Source: an uncultured Sulfitobacter sp. (GTDB lineage Bacteria > Pseudomonadota > Alphaproteobacteria > Rhodobacterales > Rhodobacteraceae). Taken from it: a stretch of 44,790 bases of DNA. Both the position numbers and the translations under genes were made by a program. How positions within the stretch are numbered: position 1 is the first letter of the stretch; each line of letters opens with the position of its first letter. The stretch covers positions 1 to 44,790 of the forward strand of contig CALKXT010000123.1 in NCBI GenBank assembly GCA_938003685.1. The letters run 5' to 3'. The notes under the pieces were generated by a model. It did no database searches, had not been told where the DNA came from, and was given only the letters and a program-made list of their open reading frames with translations. Shown here in pieces: positions 30,651 to 39,332 of the stretch.

Positions 30651-31409
30651 ATGCCGTATTCATCAACAAACCCACCGCTTTTCAAGGATCTCAAAGTGAC
30701 CCCCAAATCCCAGCCAAGCAGCCGTGATCAAACGGAAACTACTGCTGAAGCGGATGAAAGCGTAATTGTTGAGAGAATTTACAACGCGGTCATGGAGCAA
30801 CGCCTTGCGCCCCGCACCAAGCTCAGCGAATCGGGCCTGTGCGAGACATTTGGTGTTGGCCGTATGCGTGTTCGCCGGGCTCTATTGCTGCTTTCAAGTC
30901 AGGGAATCGTCGACCTTCGCTCAAATCGCGGCGCTTATGTCGCCTGCCCCGACAAGGCCGAAGCCAATGATGTTTTTGCTGCGCGCATGCTGATTGAGCC
31001 GCCAGTGGTCAAGCAATTGGCGCAAAATCCAAGCGCTATCAATTTGGCATTGCTCACAGAGCATATTGCGCTGGAAAATTCCGCACGCGCCCAGAACGAG
31101 CGCACGAAAATCATTCGGCTGTCCGGGGAGTTCCACACCAAACTAGCCCAATCGACAGGCAACAAATTCGTCACCCGGATGATGCGGGAACTCGTCACCC
31201 GCACGTCACTCATTGTTGGACTGTTTGGATCTTCCAGTAACACAAGCTGTCCGGATGACGAACATTCAAATATACTCGATGCAATCCATTCTCAGAAGCC
31301 AGATCAAGCTGAAAAGCTGCTGATATCGCATCTGCGACATATCCAAAGTGGCCTTGATATGGACGCACGCCAAGAACCCCAAAGTGATCTGACCTCGATA
31401 CTTGGCTAA
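30651..31409 (+). CDS. GntR family transcriptional regulator with FCD domain
   Basis: A 252-residue regulator. After a polar N-terminal extension of about 35 residues comes the GntR winged helix (LAPRTKLSESGLCETFGVGR, then VRRALLLLSSQGIVDLRSNRG). An all-helical FCD ligand-binding domain follows, with the metal-ligand-type histidines in SGEFHTKLAQ and near ISHLRHIQ. It is divergent from the transporter operon and probably represses it until the imported compound or a breakdown product binds. The start at 30651 is uncertain because the N-terminal extension is not conserved. Confidence 0.92.
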   Translation: MPYSSTNPPLFKDLKVTPKSQPSSRDQTETTAEADESVIVERIYNAVMEQRLAPRTKLSESGLCETFGVGRMRVRRALLLLSSQGIVDLRSNRGAYVACPDKAEANDVFAARMLIEPPVVKQLAQNPSAINLALLTEHIALENSARAQNERTKIIRLSGEFHTKLAQSTGNKFVTRMMRELVTRTSLIVGLFGSSSNTSCPDDEHSNILDAIHSQKPDQAEKLLISHLRHIQSGLDMDARQEPQSDLTSILG

Positions 31410-31532
31410 CCTGTTCGGCTTTCTTTGTTTTGGGATGCAGCCCATCGAAATAGCCAAGTGCGCTGTATTTTAATTTCTATCGATAAATTCGGGACAACCC
31501 CGCCCAACCGAAGGGTAGATTGAATTGCCCCT

Positions 31533-31780
31533 AGGCTCAGGACACATACTACTTTGGCGCATCGCACCAACGTAATCCGTTGCGATTGATGAAGATAATT
31601 CCACTCAAAACACGCCGATCATCGACGCGAGGAACACCGTGGATCTTCGGGAAATAAGGCCGAAGCAATGCCATTTGATCTCCGTTCAGCCAGTAAAGAT
31701 TGCGCATATAACTTCCGCAGTTTGAGAGCTTGAGTCACGCCGAACCAGCAACCTCAATCAGATTAATAGGTCCTGAGCCT
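31533..31780. mobile_element. Deleted IS5-type element with both terminal inverted repeats
   Basis: An 11-base inverted repeat (AGGCTCAGGAC at 31533-31543, GTCCTGAGCCT at 31770-31780) brackets about 248 bases that contain only the first 52 codons of an IS5-like transposase. The transposase fragment stops six bases from the left repeat, so the rest was lost by internal deletion. A target duplication is not clear. Right after the right-hand repeat begins the truncated integrase. Confidence 0.7.
31549..31707 (-). pseudogene. IS5-family transposase, N-terminal fragment
   Basis: A 52-residue remnant starting MRNLYWLNGDQMALLRPYFP and containing RVDDRRVLSGIIFINRNGLRW, the characteristic N-terminal (DUF4096-like) domain of IS5-type transposases. 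It ends at DAPK-stop where intact proteins continue. None of the DDE catalytic residues remain, so it cannot transpose on its own. Confidence 0.88.
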
Positions 31781-32168
31781 GGACCTGTTTCCAGAGCATG
31801 AGACCGAAACGGTCCTTGCCAGTTCTCGTGGCGAAGCATGGACTTACAACGGCTTTTCAACGGTTTGGCATCGCTTCAAGACCAAATTGGAGGAAGATGG
31901 ACTGATCGCACCATGCCTAACGCTCAAAGGGCTGCGACACACGGTAGCCACCACACTTCGCGAAGCTGGCCTTGATGAACGCCGTATCGCCGACCTTCTG
32001 GGACAGAAGACACCGTCCATGGCGCGGCACTATTCCCGCTCGGCAAACCTTGCCGAAAAGAACCGCGAAACCATGGAGATACTGGAAAAAGAAAACGAAA
32101 GGCGCGCGAAGATTGTCAAACCTTCGCCGAAAAGCGTCAAACCCGGCCAAAGTGAGGGTCAAAAATGA
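31781..32168 (+). pseudogene. Tyrosine recombinase/phage integrase, C-terminal fragment
   Basis: About 128 codons of a site-specific integrase, open from just after the IS inverted repeat to the TAA... stop at 32168 region. Present: SSRGEAWTYNGFSTVWHRF, the catalytic-Arg motif LKGLRHTVATTL, LLGQKTPSMARHYSR with the nucleophile Tyr, and a charged tail. The core-binding domain and first catalytic Arg are gone, so it is inactive. It ends 32 bases from the 3' end of tRNA-Phe and points toward it, the usual layout of an integrase at the end of an island inserted in a tRNA gene. Confidence 0.85.
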
Positions 32169-32199
32169 GCGGTAAACTCAATAATATCAGAGAGTTAAG

Positions 32200-32274
32200 T
32201 GGTGCCCGGGGGCGGAATCGAACCACCGACACGAGGATTTTCAATCCACTGCTCTACCCCTGAGCTACCCGGGC
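32200..32274 (-). tRNA. tRNA-Phe (GAA)
   Basis: On the minus strand, a full cloverleaf: acceptor stem GCCCGGG with CCCGGGC, D-arm with AGCTC...GAGC, anticodon loop TTGAAAA (anticodon GAA, positions 32242-32240), T-arm with GGTTCGATTCC, and an encoded CCA end (32202-32200). It is a common integration target, and an integrase remnant lies next to its 3' end. Confidence 0.97.
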
Positions 32275-32377
32275 ACGGGATGCCTTTTCAGGCTTGGGTG
32301 AGGCGGGTTCTAGGGTGTTCGTGCTGGGGTGTCCAGTCTCTTTTTCTTATTCAACACGCCGATTTATCTCAATATCC

Positions 32378-32569
32378 CTAATGGGGCTTTTCAGGGGCGT
32401 TTTGTGCGGCCTCAGCAGCGTCTAGGGCGGCTTCGATATCGTCGGGATCATGCGATGGAACTGCGTAAGATCCGTTTAACCATTTGGCCAGATCGACGTC
32501 AGCGCAGCGTCCTGAACAAAACGGGCGATGCTTTGTCACAGTTTCGCCCCCACACACGGGGCACTTCAT
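32378..32569 (-). CDS. yacG: DNA gyrase inhibitor YacG
   Basis: A 63-residue zinc-ribbon protein, with CPVC at the start and CSGRC about 13 residues later (Cys-x2-Cys ... Cys-x3-Cys), then DVDLAKWLNGSYAVP, the YacG signature. In E. coli it binds GyrB and blocks DNA binding. The start is placed at 32569 because its ATG overlaps the RNase E/G stop (ATGA); the longer frame to 32638 lies within that gene. Confidence 0.93.
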   Translation of the reverse strand: MKCPVCGGETVTKHRPFCSGRCADVDLAKWLNGSYAVPSHDPDDIEAALDAAEAAQNAPEKPH

Positions 32570-33588
32570 TGCAACACGTCCGCAAGTGCTACGCGCGCGC
32601 GTTTGCGTTGCAATTCGTAGTGCCCAAGAGGCGTCCACCCAACCAAAGTGGTTTCCACATCATCGCTGCGAAAGGCTTGGCGCAGAGCTGTTTCAAAGGC
32701 ACGGCGATCTTTCTTGGGCATAGGTGCAAGATCAAGGGTAATCTGCCCTCCCAACCCACGCACGCGCAAAGCACGTGGCAAAGCGCGCGCGCAGGCCATG
32801 TTTGCTTTGACCCCTGCAGCCAATGAGGCGTCGTTGCCTGTGTTCACATCCACCGCAACCAATGCACGTGTCGGCTCCACGAACATCGATGCAGCGCCAC
32901 CAAGGCCAACTTGCGCGCCTTTGGTGACCTCCAGCGCATCCAATACACCGTGATTCTCGAATCCATCGTCTTCGGTGACAACTTCCGCAGGGGCTGTCCA
33001 ATCGCGCCACGCCAGTAAATGTGGTCCGTCCCCTTCGACCAGCACATCCATCTCAGTGGAGGTATCTTCCATCACGGTATCTGCCAACGTCAACATTGCC
33101 ACGATGTCTTCGGCAATCGCCTCAGCGTCGGCGCCTGCGCAAGAGGACCGTAGGATCAAACCATGCGGGGCCTCAGCGGCGGCGTCATGCGCGATTTCAA
33201 GCAAACGGTCGCGTTCTTCTTCGGCCTTAATACTGCGCGAAATATTCGTGCCCGGCGCGCCCGGCGTCACAATAACATAACGGCTCTTGAACAGAACCTT
33301 CGCAGCAACGGGTATCGCCTTGCCCGGCTCTGCAAATCCAGACACTTGCACCAGTATTGCTTGGCCCGGTGCCAACCCTTTAATCTGGCGCAAAAACGCT
33401 GAACCATCGGGGGTCTTAAGGAACATACCACCCTGCCCTTTTACGGGTCGATCCGCGATAGCGCGATAAATCGTGCCAGGATTGGGTGCATCGCTGTCGA
33501 CAAGCAAATCATCAAGCTTGCCATCAACCATCAGGGCAGCGGCCTCAACATCGCCAAAATGGCCCAAAATAATCGTGCGACCCTTCAT
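32566..33588 (-). CDS. Ribonuclease E/G family protein (short form)
   Basis: A 340-residue protein of the RNase E/G family. The catalytic-domain Mg-binding region is seen in [10 protein letters not shown] and [14 protein letters not shown] (two Asp residues). It lacks the Zn-link and the C-terminal scaffold of E. coli RNase E and is shorter than RNase G, a form common in Rhodobacteraceae next to maf and yacG. The start at 33588 has GAGGGGG upstream and overlaps the maf stop. Cleavage of rRNA or mRNA 5' regions is the expected role. Confidence 0.9.
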   Translation of the reverse strand: MKGRTIILGHFGDVEAAALMVDGKLDDLLVDSDAPNPGTIYRAIADRPVKGQGGMFLKTPDGSAFLRQIKGLAPGQAILVQVSGFAEPGKAIPVAAKVLFKSRYVIVTPGAPGTNISRSIKAEEERDRLLEIAHDAAAEAPHGLILRSSCAGADAEAIAEDIVAMLTLADTVMEDTSTEMDVLVEGDGPHLLAWRDWTAPAEVVTEDDGFENHGVLDALEVTKGAQVGLGGAASMFVEPTRALVAVDVNTGNDASLAAGVKANMACARALPRALRVRGLGGQITLDLAPMPKKDRRAFETALRQAFRSDDVETTLVGWTPLGHYELQRKRARVALADVLQ

Positions 33589-34160
33589 GGTGTTTCCCCC
33601 TCTATTGGATATCCTGCCGCGCGCAGCAGGTTGGCGGTTTCGGCCAATGGCAGGCCAACGATCCCAGTAAAGGATCCCGATATCCACGGGATTAACGCGC
33701 CCGCTGGTCCTTGAATACCATAGCCACCTGCCTTGCCCTGCCAATCATTGGTGGCCAGATAAGCGTTTAATTCAGCATCAGACAGGGATTTCATTTTTAC
33801 GGTGCTCTGCACATCACGCTGCCAGATTTTATCGCCACGTTTGACTGCAACGGCGGTGATCACCTTGTGACGACGACCCGACATCAAACGTAGAAATGTG
33901 GCGGCCTCTTCGATGTTTTCTGGTTTACCAAAGATACGTCGGCCCACGGCCACCGTTGTATCGGCGCATAGCACAATATCATCCGCACCAGCGGACACCG
34001 CTGCCACTTTTTCCCGTGCCATGCGCCCGCAATAGGGGCGTGGCAATTCAGCTTTGAGAGGGGTTTCGTCGATATCAGGCGCGCGGATATCATCCGGCAC
34101 AACGCCAATTTGCGCCAACAATTCCTTGCGGCGCGGTGAACCTGATCCGAGGATAAACAA
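33585..34160 (-). CDS. maf: Maf-like nucleoside triphosphate pyrophosphatase
   Basis: A 191-residue Maf/HAM1-fold protein. It has the N-terminal [12 protein letters not shown] (substrate loop), the catalytic CADTTVAVG and [11 protein letters not shown], and [14 protein letters not shown]. Maf proteins hydrolyse non-canonical or normal NTPs (dTTP, UTP or modified bases) to the monophosphate. It ends in a four-base overlap with the RNase gene and begins five bases after infA, in one operon. Confidence 0.95.
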   Translation of the reverse strand: MFILGSGSPRRKELLAQIGVVPDDIRAPDIDETPLKAELPRPYCGRMAREKVAAVSAGADDIVLCADTTVAVGRRIFGKPENIEEAATFLRLMSGRRHKVITAVAVKRGDKIWQRDVQSTVKMKSLSDAELNAYLATNDWQGKAGGYGIQGPAGALIPWISGSFTGIVGLPLAETANLLRAAGYPIEGETP

Positions 34161-34164
34161 GGTG

Positions 34165-34383
34165 TTACTTAAAGCGGTAGTTAATCCGACCCTTGGTCAG
34201 ATCGTAAGGCGTCATTTCCACCTGAACTTTATCGCCTGCCAGAACACGAATACGGTTCTTGCGCATCTTGCCTGCGGTGTGCGCGATGATCTCATGGCCG
34301 TTTTCCAGCTCGACCCGAAACGTCGCGTTAGGCAAGAGTTCTCTTACTACACCGGGAAATTCGAGCAATTCTTCCTTGGCCAT
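34165..34383 (-). CDS. infA: Translation initiation factor IF-1
   Basis: A 72-residue protein of the exact IF-1 length, with [13 protein letters not shown] at the start, [20 protein letters not shown] (S1/OB fold) and the C-terminal [11 protein letters not shown]. The start at 34383 follows a TAGGAG site. It binds the ribosomal A site during initiation. First gene of the infA-maf-RNase-yacG operon. Confidence 0.98.
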   Translation of the reverse strand: MAKEELLEFPGVVRELLPNATFRVELENGHEIIAHTAGKMRKNRIRVLAGDKVQVEMTPYDLTKGRINYRFK

Positions 34384-34487
34384 GTTGTCTCCTAGACTGG
34401 CATCCACCCTTTTTTAGGCGAACAAAAACCCTTCACTGTGAGGGCGAGGCTTAAATGAGCGCATTTGTTTCTTTTTTCAAGGGGGAT

Positions 34488-35363
34488 TCAGCGTAAATGC
34501 ACGTTTATCGCCAGACTGTCGCGCCCATGTTGCGCTGACCAGTGCTTGCGGTTCAGCACAACGCCATCTGCACGGACATGGGCAACCTGTGCTAAATCAA
34601 CCTGCGCATAGGTCCAACCCGGCGCGTTAATTTCACCCACAGCAATGACCCCAGTGGACGGAAAACCGGTATCGGGCGGGCAGAAAACACCGCCCGTTCC
34701 AACACATGATCCAAGTGCATCAGACCAATCCGCTTGCCCGACCACCGATGACATCACCGTAATGCATTGATTTTCCAACGCCCGCGCCATCGACCCGATA
34801 CGCACACGCCAATAGCCGGCAAGAGCCTCGGTCACCGACGGGACTGCGATGATGTCACATTCATTAAGCGCCCGACCCAGCAGCGGAAATTCACTGTCAT
34901 AACAAATGAGAATACCAATTTTGCCCAGCGTTGTATCAAACACTTGCAGATTATTACCACCGATCACATCCCACACCTCGCCTTCAAACCGTGTCATGAT
35001 TTGCTTATCCTGCACACCAACCTGCCCTGTTGGCGTGATCAGGCGTGCGCGGTTCACCGGGCGCGTGTCCGTATTGGCGGGGCCAGAGGCCGCTACGATA
35101 TGTACGCCATGCTCTGCCGCGAGTCGCACATGCACCTTATCCGCATCTTCAAGCCGCTCGGATACCGCATGCAAAGACGCCTCAAGATCACCCGCAACTT
35201 CAAGGCCCGCCAAGGTCGCCAATTCCATCGCGCCGTATTCTGGAAACACCAGCAACTCAGCACCCTTGCCTGCGGCTTCAGCAACCCAATGGGCCAATTT
35301 ATCCTCATAGGCCGCCCATGAACTTAACACATCAAGGGGGTAAGCAGCCGTCGCGATTTTCAT
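34488..35363 (-). CDS. Carbon-nitrogen hydrolase (nitrilase superfamily)
   Basis: A 291-residue amidase-like enzyme with the complete Glu-Lys-Cys triad: Glu42 in FPEYG, Lys120 in QDKQ and Cys154 in ILICYDSEFP. The overall form is close to the aliphatic-amidase/omega-amidase-like branches, and the substrate cannot be assigned. It lies upstream of infA in the same direction but separated by a gap of about 100 bases, so it is probably independent. Confidence 0.9.
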   Translation of the reverse strand: MKIATAAYPLDVLSSWAAYEDKLAHWVAEAAGKGAELLVFPEYGAMELATLAGLEVAGDLEASLHAVSERLEDADKVHVRLAAEHGVHIVAASGPANTDTRPVNRARLITPTGQVGVQDKQIMTRFEGEVWDVIGGNNLQVFDTTLGKIGILICYDSEFPLLGRALNECDIIAVPSVTEALAGYWRVRIGSMARALENQCITVMSSVVGQADWSDALGSCVGTGGVFCPPDTGFPSTGVIAVGEINAPGWTYAQVDLAQVAHVRADGVVLNRKHWSAQHGRDSLAINVHLR

Positions 35364-35510
35364 GCATCTCTCCGGTGTTGGTTCGCACCATTTTGCCCCC
35401 GTTTTGACAGACCCACAAGCATGGTCCGCATCAGCATCATTGTGGAGCGTCAGAGATATTTGACCTTCTACAACATTGACCGACTTGGTCAGCCATCAAA
35501 AAGCGGTCTT

Positions 35511-35840
35511 CTAAGACTGTTCAACTAACGGTCGTTTTTGGGAGGGTGCGTTAGTACCGGGAATATCGATTGCTTCAGATGTATTTATGCCTCCTTCAGC
35601 GCGTGCATCCACCATATCATCCACCAAGAATCGGAAGATGGCCCCGAACGGTTGTTGGTTTTCTGCTTCATAGATATGAACCCAAGAACCGGGTGCAACT
35701 TTGAATTCAACAATGCCGGAAACTGGCCACGTTACGTCAATATTTACACCCAAAAAGTCGAGATGCCACGCCTCCGCTGTGGCGTTAGATGATGCGGGAA
35801 CGCCGACTGTAACTTCGCGGAACAGCTCTGGCGAGAGCAA
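35511..35840 (-). CDS. VOC-like protein, apparently shortened
   Basis: A 109-residue frame. The region WHLDFLGVNIDVTWPVSGIV and the following HIYEAENQQPFGAIFRFLVDD read like a vicinal-oxygen-chelate (glyoxalase/bleomycin resistance) fold. The final strand with the usual DPDGN motif is missing; the frame ends in an unrelated polar tail. It is either a divergent small VOC protein or a decayed gene. The neighbouring gene is an intact VOC protein with which it shares no close similarity. No strong ribosome-binding site is seen. Confidence 0.45.
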   Translation of the reverse strand: MLSPELFREVTVGVPASSNATAEAWHLDFLGVNIDVTWPVSGIVEFKVAPGSWVHIYEAENQQPFGAIFRFLVDDMVDARAEGGINTSEAIDIPGTNAPSQKRPLVEQS

Positions 35841-35891
35841 GACTTGTCGTCACAAGAAACGGCATCGAATTTTTTGAGGCCCAACCCAGAG

Positions 35892-36269
35892 TCACACCGC
35901 CCCTGTCAGATCCTCTGCAAGCATGAGCGCATTGCCATCTGGATCATAAAAGGTTGCGGTCTTTACCATGCCCTCTACGATATCCGTTTCACCATCAAAC
36001 TTGACCTTAGCTTGCTCCAGTTTTTGACGAGCGGCATCTAGGTCGGCAATTCCAAAAACGGGCACACAGTTGCCGGGTGCAGGTTTGGTGTGTTCACCAA
36101 GACCAATGGTGACTCCGTTGGTTTTAGTCTGCAATTCAGACCAGCCTGCCTCATCCGCATGGTAGATGGCTTGAAACCCAAGCATGTCTTCATACCACTT
36201 GGCGCTGTTGTGGCGGTCCGTAACTGATAGCGCGATCGTAATGGTGTTTTCTATGGAAACGAGCGACAT
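35892..36269 (-). CDS. VOC family protein (glyoxalase/dioxygenase-like)
   Basis: A 125-residue single-module VOC protein: SVTDRHNSAKWYEDMLGF at the start, an internal VFGIADLDAARQKLEQ helix, and ATFYDPDGNALMLAED at the end with the usual metal-ligand Glu position. Such proteins bind a metal and act as lyases, dioxygenases or antibiotic-binding proteins; this one cannot be assigned further. It is divergent from the winged-helix regulator at 36309, with only 39 bases between them, so that regulator probably controls it. Confidence 0.88.
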   Translation of the reverse strand: MSLVSIENTITIALSVTDRHNSAKWYEDMLGFQAIYHADEAGWSELQTKTNGVTIGLGEHTKPAPGNCVPVFGIADLDAARQKLEQAKVKFDGETDIVEGMVKTATFYDPDGNALMLAEDLTGAV

Positions 36270-36308
36270 AGACTTCCCTTTCTATTTTAAATATATTAAC
36301 TATACTTT

Positions 36309-36857
36309 ATGGACATTAGTTCTCTTGTCAACATCACTTCGCGCGCTTGGGCGCTCTCCATCCTATCGAACCTTCATGAAGGTGTTGCTGGGCGTCAGGC
36401 GGCACTACTTACTGCAACAGGTGCCAGCAGATCGGCCTTCGTCCAAAGCATGGATCACCTTATTCAGATTGGGCTTCTGCAACGAAATCCCGGCCACGGC
36501 CATCCACTGCGGCCAGAGTTTCGTCTGACAGCAAGTGGCATAACGGCCGCCGCAATCGCACATAAAGTTCAAAGTGTTTCTAAAGAGGAAGATCAGGATT
36601 TGCTTCGTCGCTCATGGACACTACCCGTTTTGACTACACTTCAAACGCCACGCCACTTTAACGATATCAGGCGAAACCTATTAACGATCACGGATCGTGC
36701 TTTGTCGCAGACTTTAAAATCTATGGAAGAGAGAAGCTGGGTGCATAGGAGCATTAACAATACCGCACGTCCGCCAAGATCAATTTACAGTGCCATCAAC
36801 ACAGGGGGAATTATAAGCCAGGTCACTGGGGCTGAAGTCCGCTTTTCTCAACATTGA
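36309..36857 (+). CDS. HxlR-like regulator with two tandem winged helices
   Basis: A 182-residue protein. The second half (RRSWTLPVLTTL, then RHFNDIRRNLLTITDRALSQTL) is a typical HxlR winged helix. The first half (SRAWALSILSNLHEG ... GASRSAFVQSMDHLIQIGLL) looks like a second, more diverged copy. Most HxlR proteins have one domain of about 110 residues. There is no effector-domain homology that I can see. It is divergent from the VOC gene and probably regulates it, sensing an electrophile or aromatic compound. Confidence 0.8.
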   Translation: MDISSLVNITSRAWALSILSNLHEGVAGRQAALLTATGASRSAFVQSMDHLIQIGLLQRNPGHGHPLRPEFRLTASGITAAAIAHKVQSVSKEEDQDLLRRSWTLPVLTTLQTPRHFNDIRRNLLTITDRALSQTLKSMEERSWVHRSINNTARPPRSIYSAINTGGIISQVTGAEVRFSQH

Positions 36858-37173
36858 TCTGGTATTGAAGCGTTCCAAAAGCCTTCTCTTTTGAAACAAG
36901 TACAAGCCACGCTGATCGACGTGACCACAAACCCCGTTCTAAACCGGAGTTGTTGTGAAAGTTGTTGACTGCCAAATAATAACGACGACCCATCTTGACG
37001 TATGCTTTGTCCTTTTTCTCATTTTCGAGTCAAAGATGCTTGATGTTTCGGCTAAGATTGCGTGACGTGCTCCACTGGCACAATTCAATAAAATCACAGT
37101 ACAGAGTCAAACATACGCGCCGTTCCACAAACAAATGATAATAAACGAATCGCAGTCAGCCAAAGGACATGCC
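36858..37173. other. 316-base gap before the sirtuin gene
   Basis: No gene, repeat or RNA seen. A frame enters from 37135 in phase with the sirtuin, but the codons before 37174 look unconserved. Confidence 0.6.
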
Positions 37174-37878
37174 ATGACCACAGACACCCGTAAAATTGTG
37201 ATCCTCACAGGTGCAGGCATCTCTGCTGAAAGTGGGCTAGAGACCTTTCGCGCTGAAGACGGCCTTTGGGCACAGCACCGGGTCGAAGACGTCGCCACGC
37301 CAGAAGGTTTTGCGCGCGACCCCAAGTTAGTAGTAGATTTTTATAATGCCCGGCGCGCACAGGCTGCAAGCGTTGAGCCAAACGCAGCACACAAAGCACT
37401 CGCGCGGTTAGAGGCAGAGCATGGTGGCGAAGTCATTGTGATCACTCAGAACGTCGATGATCTGCATGAACGGGGCGGATCAAATATAGTGATGCACATG
37501 CACGGACACCTCAAAGGCGCGCTTTGTGCCGCGTGCGATCACCGCTGGCCTGCACCTATGGTCATGGCCCCGGGTGATGCATGTCCTACGTGCAATGCCC
37601 CCGCAGCGCGCCCTGACATCGTGTGGTTTGGTGAAATGCCCTATGATATGGATGTGCTGTTTGACCATCTGGCTAGCGCAGACATTTTTGCGGCCATCGG
37701 GACGTCTGGCAACGTCTACCCGGCTGCTGGTTTTGTAGCAGAGGCCCGGCGCGCAGGCGCGGATACGCTTGAATTTAATCTTGAGCGGTCATCTGTGGGC
37801 AACCAATTCGCTGAGCATCGCACCGGTCCTGCATCACAAACGGTGACAGCATGGGTTGAGGAAATACTCAAAGGATAA
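37174..37878 (+). CDS. cobB: NAD-dependent protein deacylase, CobB-type sirtuin
   Basis: A 234-residue class III sirtuin. It has ILTGAGISAESGLETFR, TQNVDDLHERGG, the catalytic HMHGHLKGA, four zinc cysteines in CAAC ... CPTC, and IGTSGNVYPAAGF. FYNARRA holds the Tyr-x-x-Arg pair that reads acyl-carboxylates (succinyl-lysine) in this class. It removes acetyl or succinyl groups from lysines using NAD+. The start at 37174 follows AAAGGA; the extra 13 residues of the longer frame are not conserved. Confidence 0.95.
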   Translation: MTTDTRKIVILTGAGISAESGLETFRAEDGLWAQHRVEDVATPEGFARDPKLVVDFYNARRAQAASVEPNAAHKALARLEAEHGGEVIVITQNVDDLHERGGSNIVMHMHGHLKGALCAACDHRWPAPMVMAPGDACPTCNAPAARPDIVWFGEMPYDMDVLFDHLASADIFAAIGTSGNVYPAAGFVAEARRAGADTLEFNLERSSVGNQFAEHRTGPASQTVTAWVEEILKG

Positions 37879-37879
37879 A

Positions 37880-37898
37880 GGTGGGCGCAGGGCCCACC
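37880..37898. terminator. Convergent terminator hairpin
   Basis: GGTGGGC-gcagg-GCCCACC, a perfect 7-base-pair stem two bases after the sirtuin stop, followed by a short T-run at 37904-37907. It lies between convergent genes. Confidence 0.7.
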
Positions 37899-37905
37899 CC
37901 ACGTT

Positions 37906-38370
37906 TTAGTGGCTCATCGCAGCGTGATCTGGCTTGCGCTCATGATCCACTGGGATCTGCACTTCAACCTCGCCCGCCTTTTCAAAGGTCAGCGTTACGG
38001 TGACCTCTGACCCCTGCACGAGCGGCTCTGACAACCCCATGAACATCACGTGGTCGCCCCCCCGTTTCAGCACATGCATGCCACCCGCAGCGATTGGAAT
38101 ACCGCCTTCAATTTCGGTCATCCGCATCACGCCATTGGCATCCTCAAGATGCGTATGCAACTCAACCCGCCCCGCCACGTCGGAGGATGCTGCAATCAGG
38201 CGGTCATCCGCATCTGTGTGATTCATCAAGCTGAAAAATGCTGCCCCCGTTTTGGATGTCGGGGTTGAGCTGCGCACATAGGGGTCTTTGATCATGATCT
38301 CGCCCGCATATGCGGTGGTTGCGAGAAAACCCGCAGCGATGGCTGCGCTAAAGAAACGTGTAAGTGTCAT
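37906..38370 (-). CDS. Periplasmic copper chaperone PCu(A)C
   Basis: A 154-residue protein with a signal peptide (cleavage after TAYA near residue 22) and the PCu(A)C core: MIKDPYVRSSTPTSKTGAAFF, HTHLEDANGVMRM and HVMFMGL, providing His and Met ligands for Cu(I). It delivers copper to cytochrome oxidase. The small DUF2946 gene upstream in the same direction probably belongs to the same copper module. Confidence 0.93.
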   Translation of the reverse strand: MTLTRFFSAAIAAGFLATTAYAGEIMIKDPYVRSSTPTSKTGAAFFSLMNHTDADDRLIAASSDVAGRVELHTHLEDANGVMRMTEIEGGIPIAAGGMHVLKRGGDHVMFMGLSEPLVQGSEVTVTLTFEKAGEVEVQIPVDHERKPDHAAMSH

Positions 38371-38406
38371 CTGTGTATTCCTGTATCTATCGTGAAAAGT
38401 GGGTAT

Positions 38407-38751
38407 TCAGACAGATAAGGGCGGGCCACGTGCGGGCGGTGTTGGATGTACTGACACCGGCATAGGCTGTTCAGAAAAAGAGATAGCCGGATAGAACCGT
38501 GCCAAACGCATCGGCGCGATAACACCCTTCACAGGCCCCACCACAAGAACATTCAATGCAGAATCAGGACAAATATGCGGTGCGCTCGTCGGTTGCCCCT
38601 GAGCGTCTGTATAAACGGCAACAGGCCCCGTTCCGGTACACAGCACCATGTGTCCTGTGGCCGCAGATGCACCACGCGCCACGGCCATGCTTTGGCTGGT
38701 CAGCGCCAAAACCAAGGCAAGCGCAAGGGGTATGAGGCTACGCAACATCAT
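38407..38751 (-). CDS. DUF2946-like small exported protein
   Basis: A 114-residue protein with an N-terminal signal peptide or anchor (residues 5-24) and two cysteines in HMVLCTGTG and HICPDSAL, plus a proline-rich, basic C-terminus ending in ARGPPL. The HxxxC and HxCPD pairs are typical of DUF2946, a family often next to PCu(A)C and TonB receptors for copper. Function unproven; 36 bases separate it from the chaperone gene. Confidence 0.8.
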   Translation of the reverse strand: MMLRSLIPLALALVLALTSQSMAVARGASAATGHMVLCTGTGPVAVYTDAQGQPTSAPHICPDSALNVLVVGPVKGVIAPMRLARFYPAISFSEQPMPVSVHPTPPARGPPLSV

Positions 38752-38801
38752 GACGCGTTTTTAACAAGGCTATGCACCAGAGGCGAGGTGTAATAACGAC
38801 G

Positions 38802-38829
38802 CAACCCCGGCCATTGCGGACCGGGGTTG
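38802..38829. terminator. Hairpin after rpmB
   Basis: CAACCCCGG-10-base loop-CCGGGGTTG, a perfect 9-base-pair stem about 30 bases after the L28 stop on the minus strand. T-tract weak, so moderate confidence. Confidence 0.55.
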
Positions 38830-38860
38830 GTAAAACTATCGAAAGCAGAGCAAGCTAGAT

Positions 38861-39160
38861 TTAGCTTGCCGCCTCAGCCGTTGCAGTAGACTTTGCAATC
38901 GCTTTTTTGATTTTAAGAGCGTTTGCAGAAAGATTAACATCTTTCTCCTTCGCCAAGAATGCGTCCAAACCACCGCGGTGATCAACGCTGCGCAATGCAG
39001 CTGCTGAAATGCGCAATTTGAAACCGCGACCCAATGCTTCTGACTGAAGCGTTGTATCGTTCAAGTTGGGCAAAAAGCGGCGACGCGTCTTGTTGTTCGC
39101 GTGGCTTACGTTGTTGCCCGACATCGGGCCTTTTCCGGTCAATTCGCAAACGCGCGACAT
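38861..39160 (-). CDS. rpmB: 50S ribosomal protein L28
   Basis: A 99-residue protein of the alphaproteobacterial L28 type: [31 protein letters not shown] (given here only as the opening), then [20 protein letters not shown]. The start at 39160 is set by the family N-terminus; the frame extends to 39313 without conservation. Confidence 0.98.
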   Translation of the reverse strand: MSRVCELTGKGPMSGNNVSHANNKTRRRFLPNLNDTTLQSEALGRGFKLRISAAALRSVDHRGGLDAFLAKEKDVNLSANALKIKKAIAKSTATAEAAS

Positions 39161-39332
39161 GGGTTCATCCTTTTGTTTTCGTGGCCTGCCAGCGATCCGG
39201 CATAACACATGAGGGGGGCCGCACATGGGCAACCCTGAAATTGGTTCGCAGCACTTAGGCGGAATCGGTTGGGGCGTCAACCCGCGCAGCACTCTTACTG
39301 CGTTTTTCATCACTTACATTGCACACACAGGT

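Noticed and set aside
39251-39268. Short similarity to the tRNA-Phe 3' end (ggcggaatcg) upstream of the L28 gene
   Set aside because: Ten bases, in a housekeeping region on the other side of the tRNA; not convincing as an attachment site.
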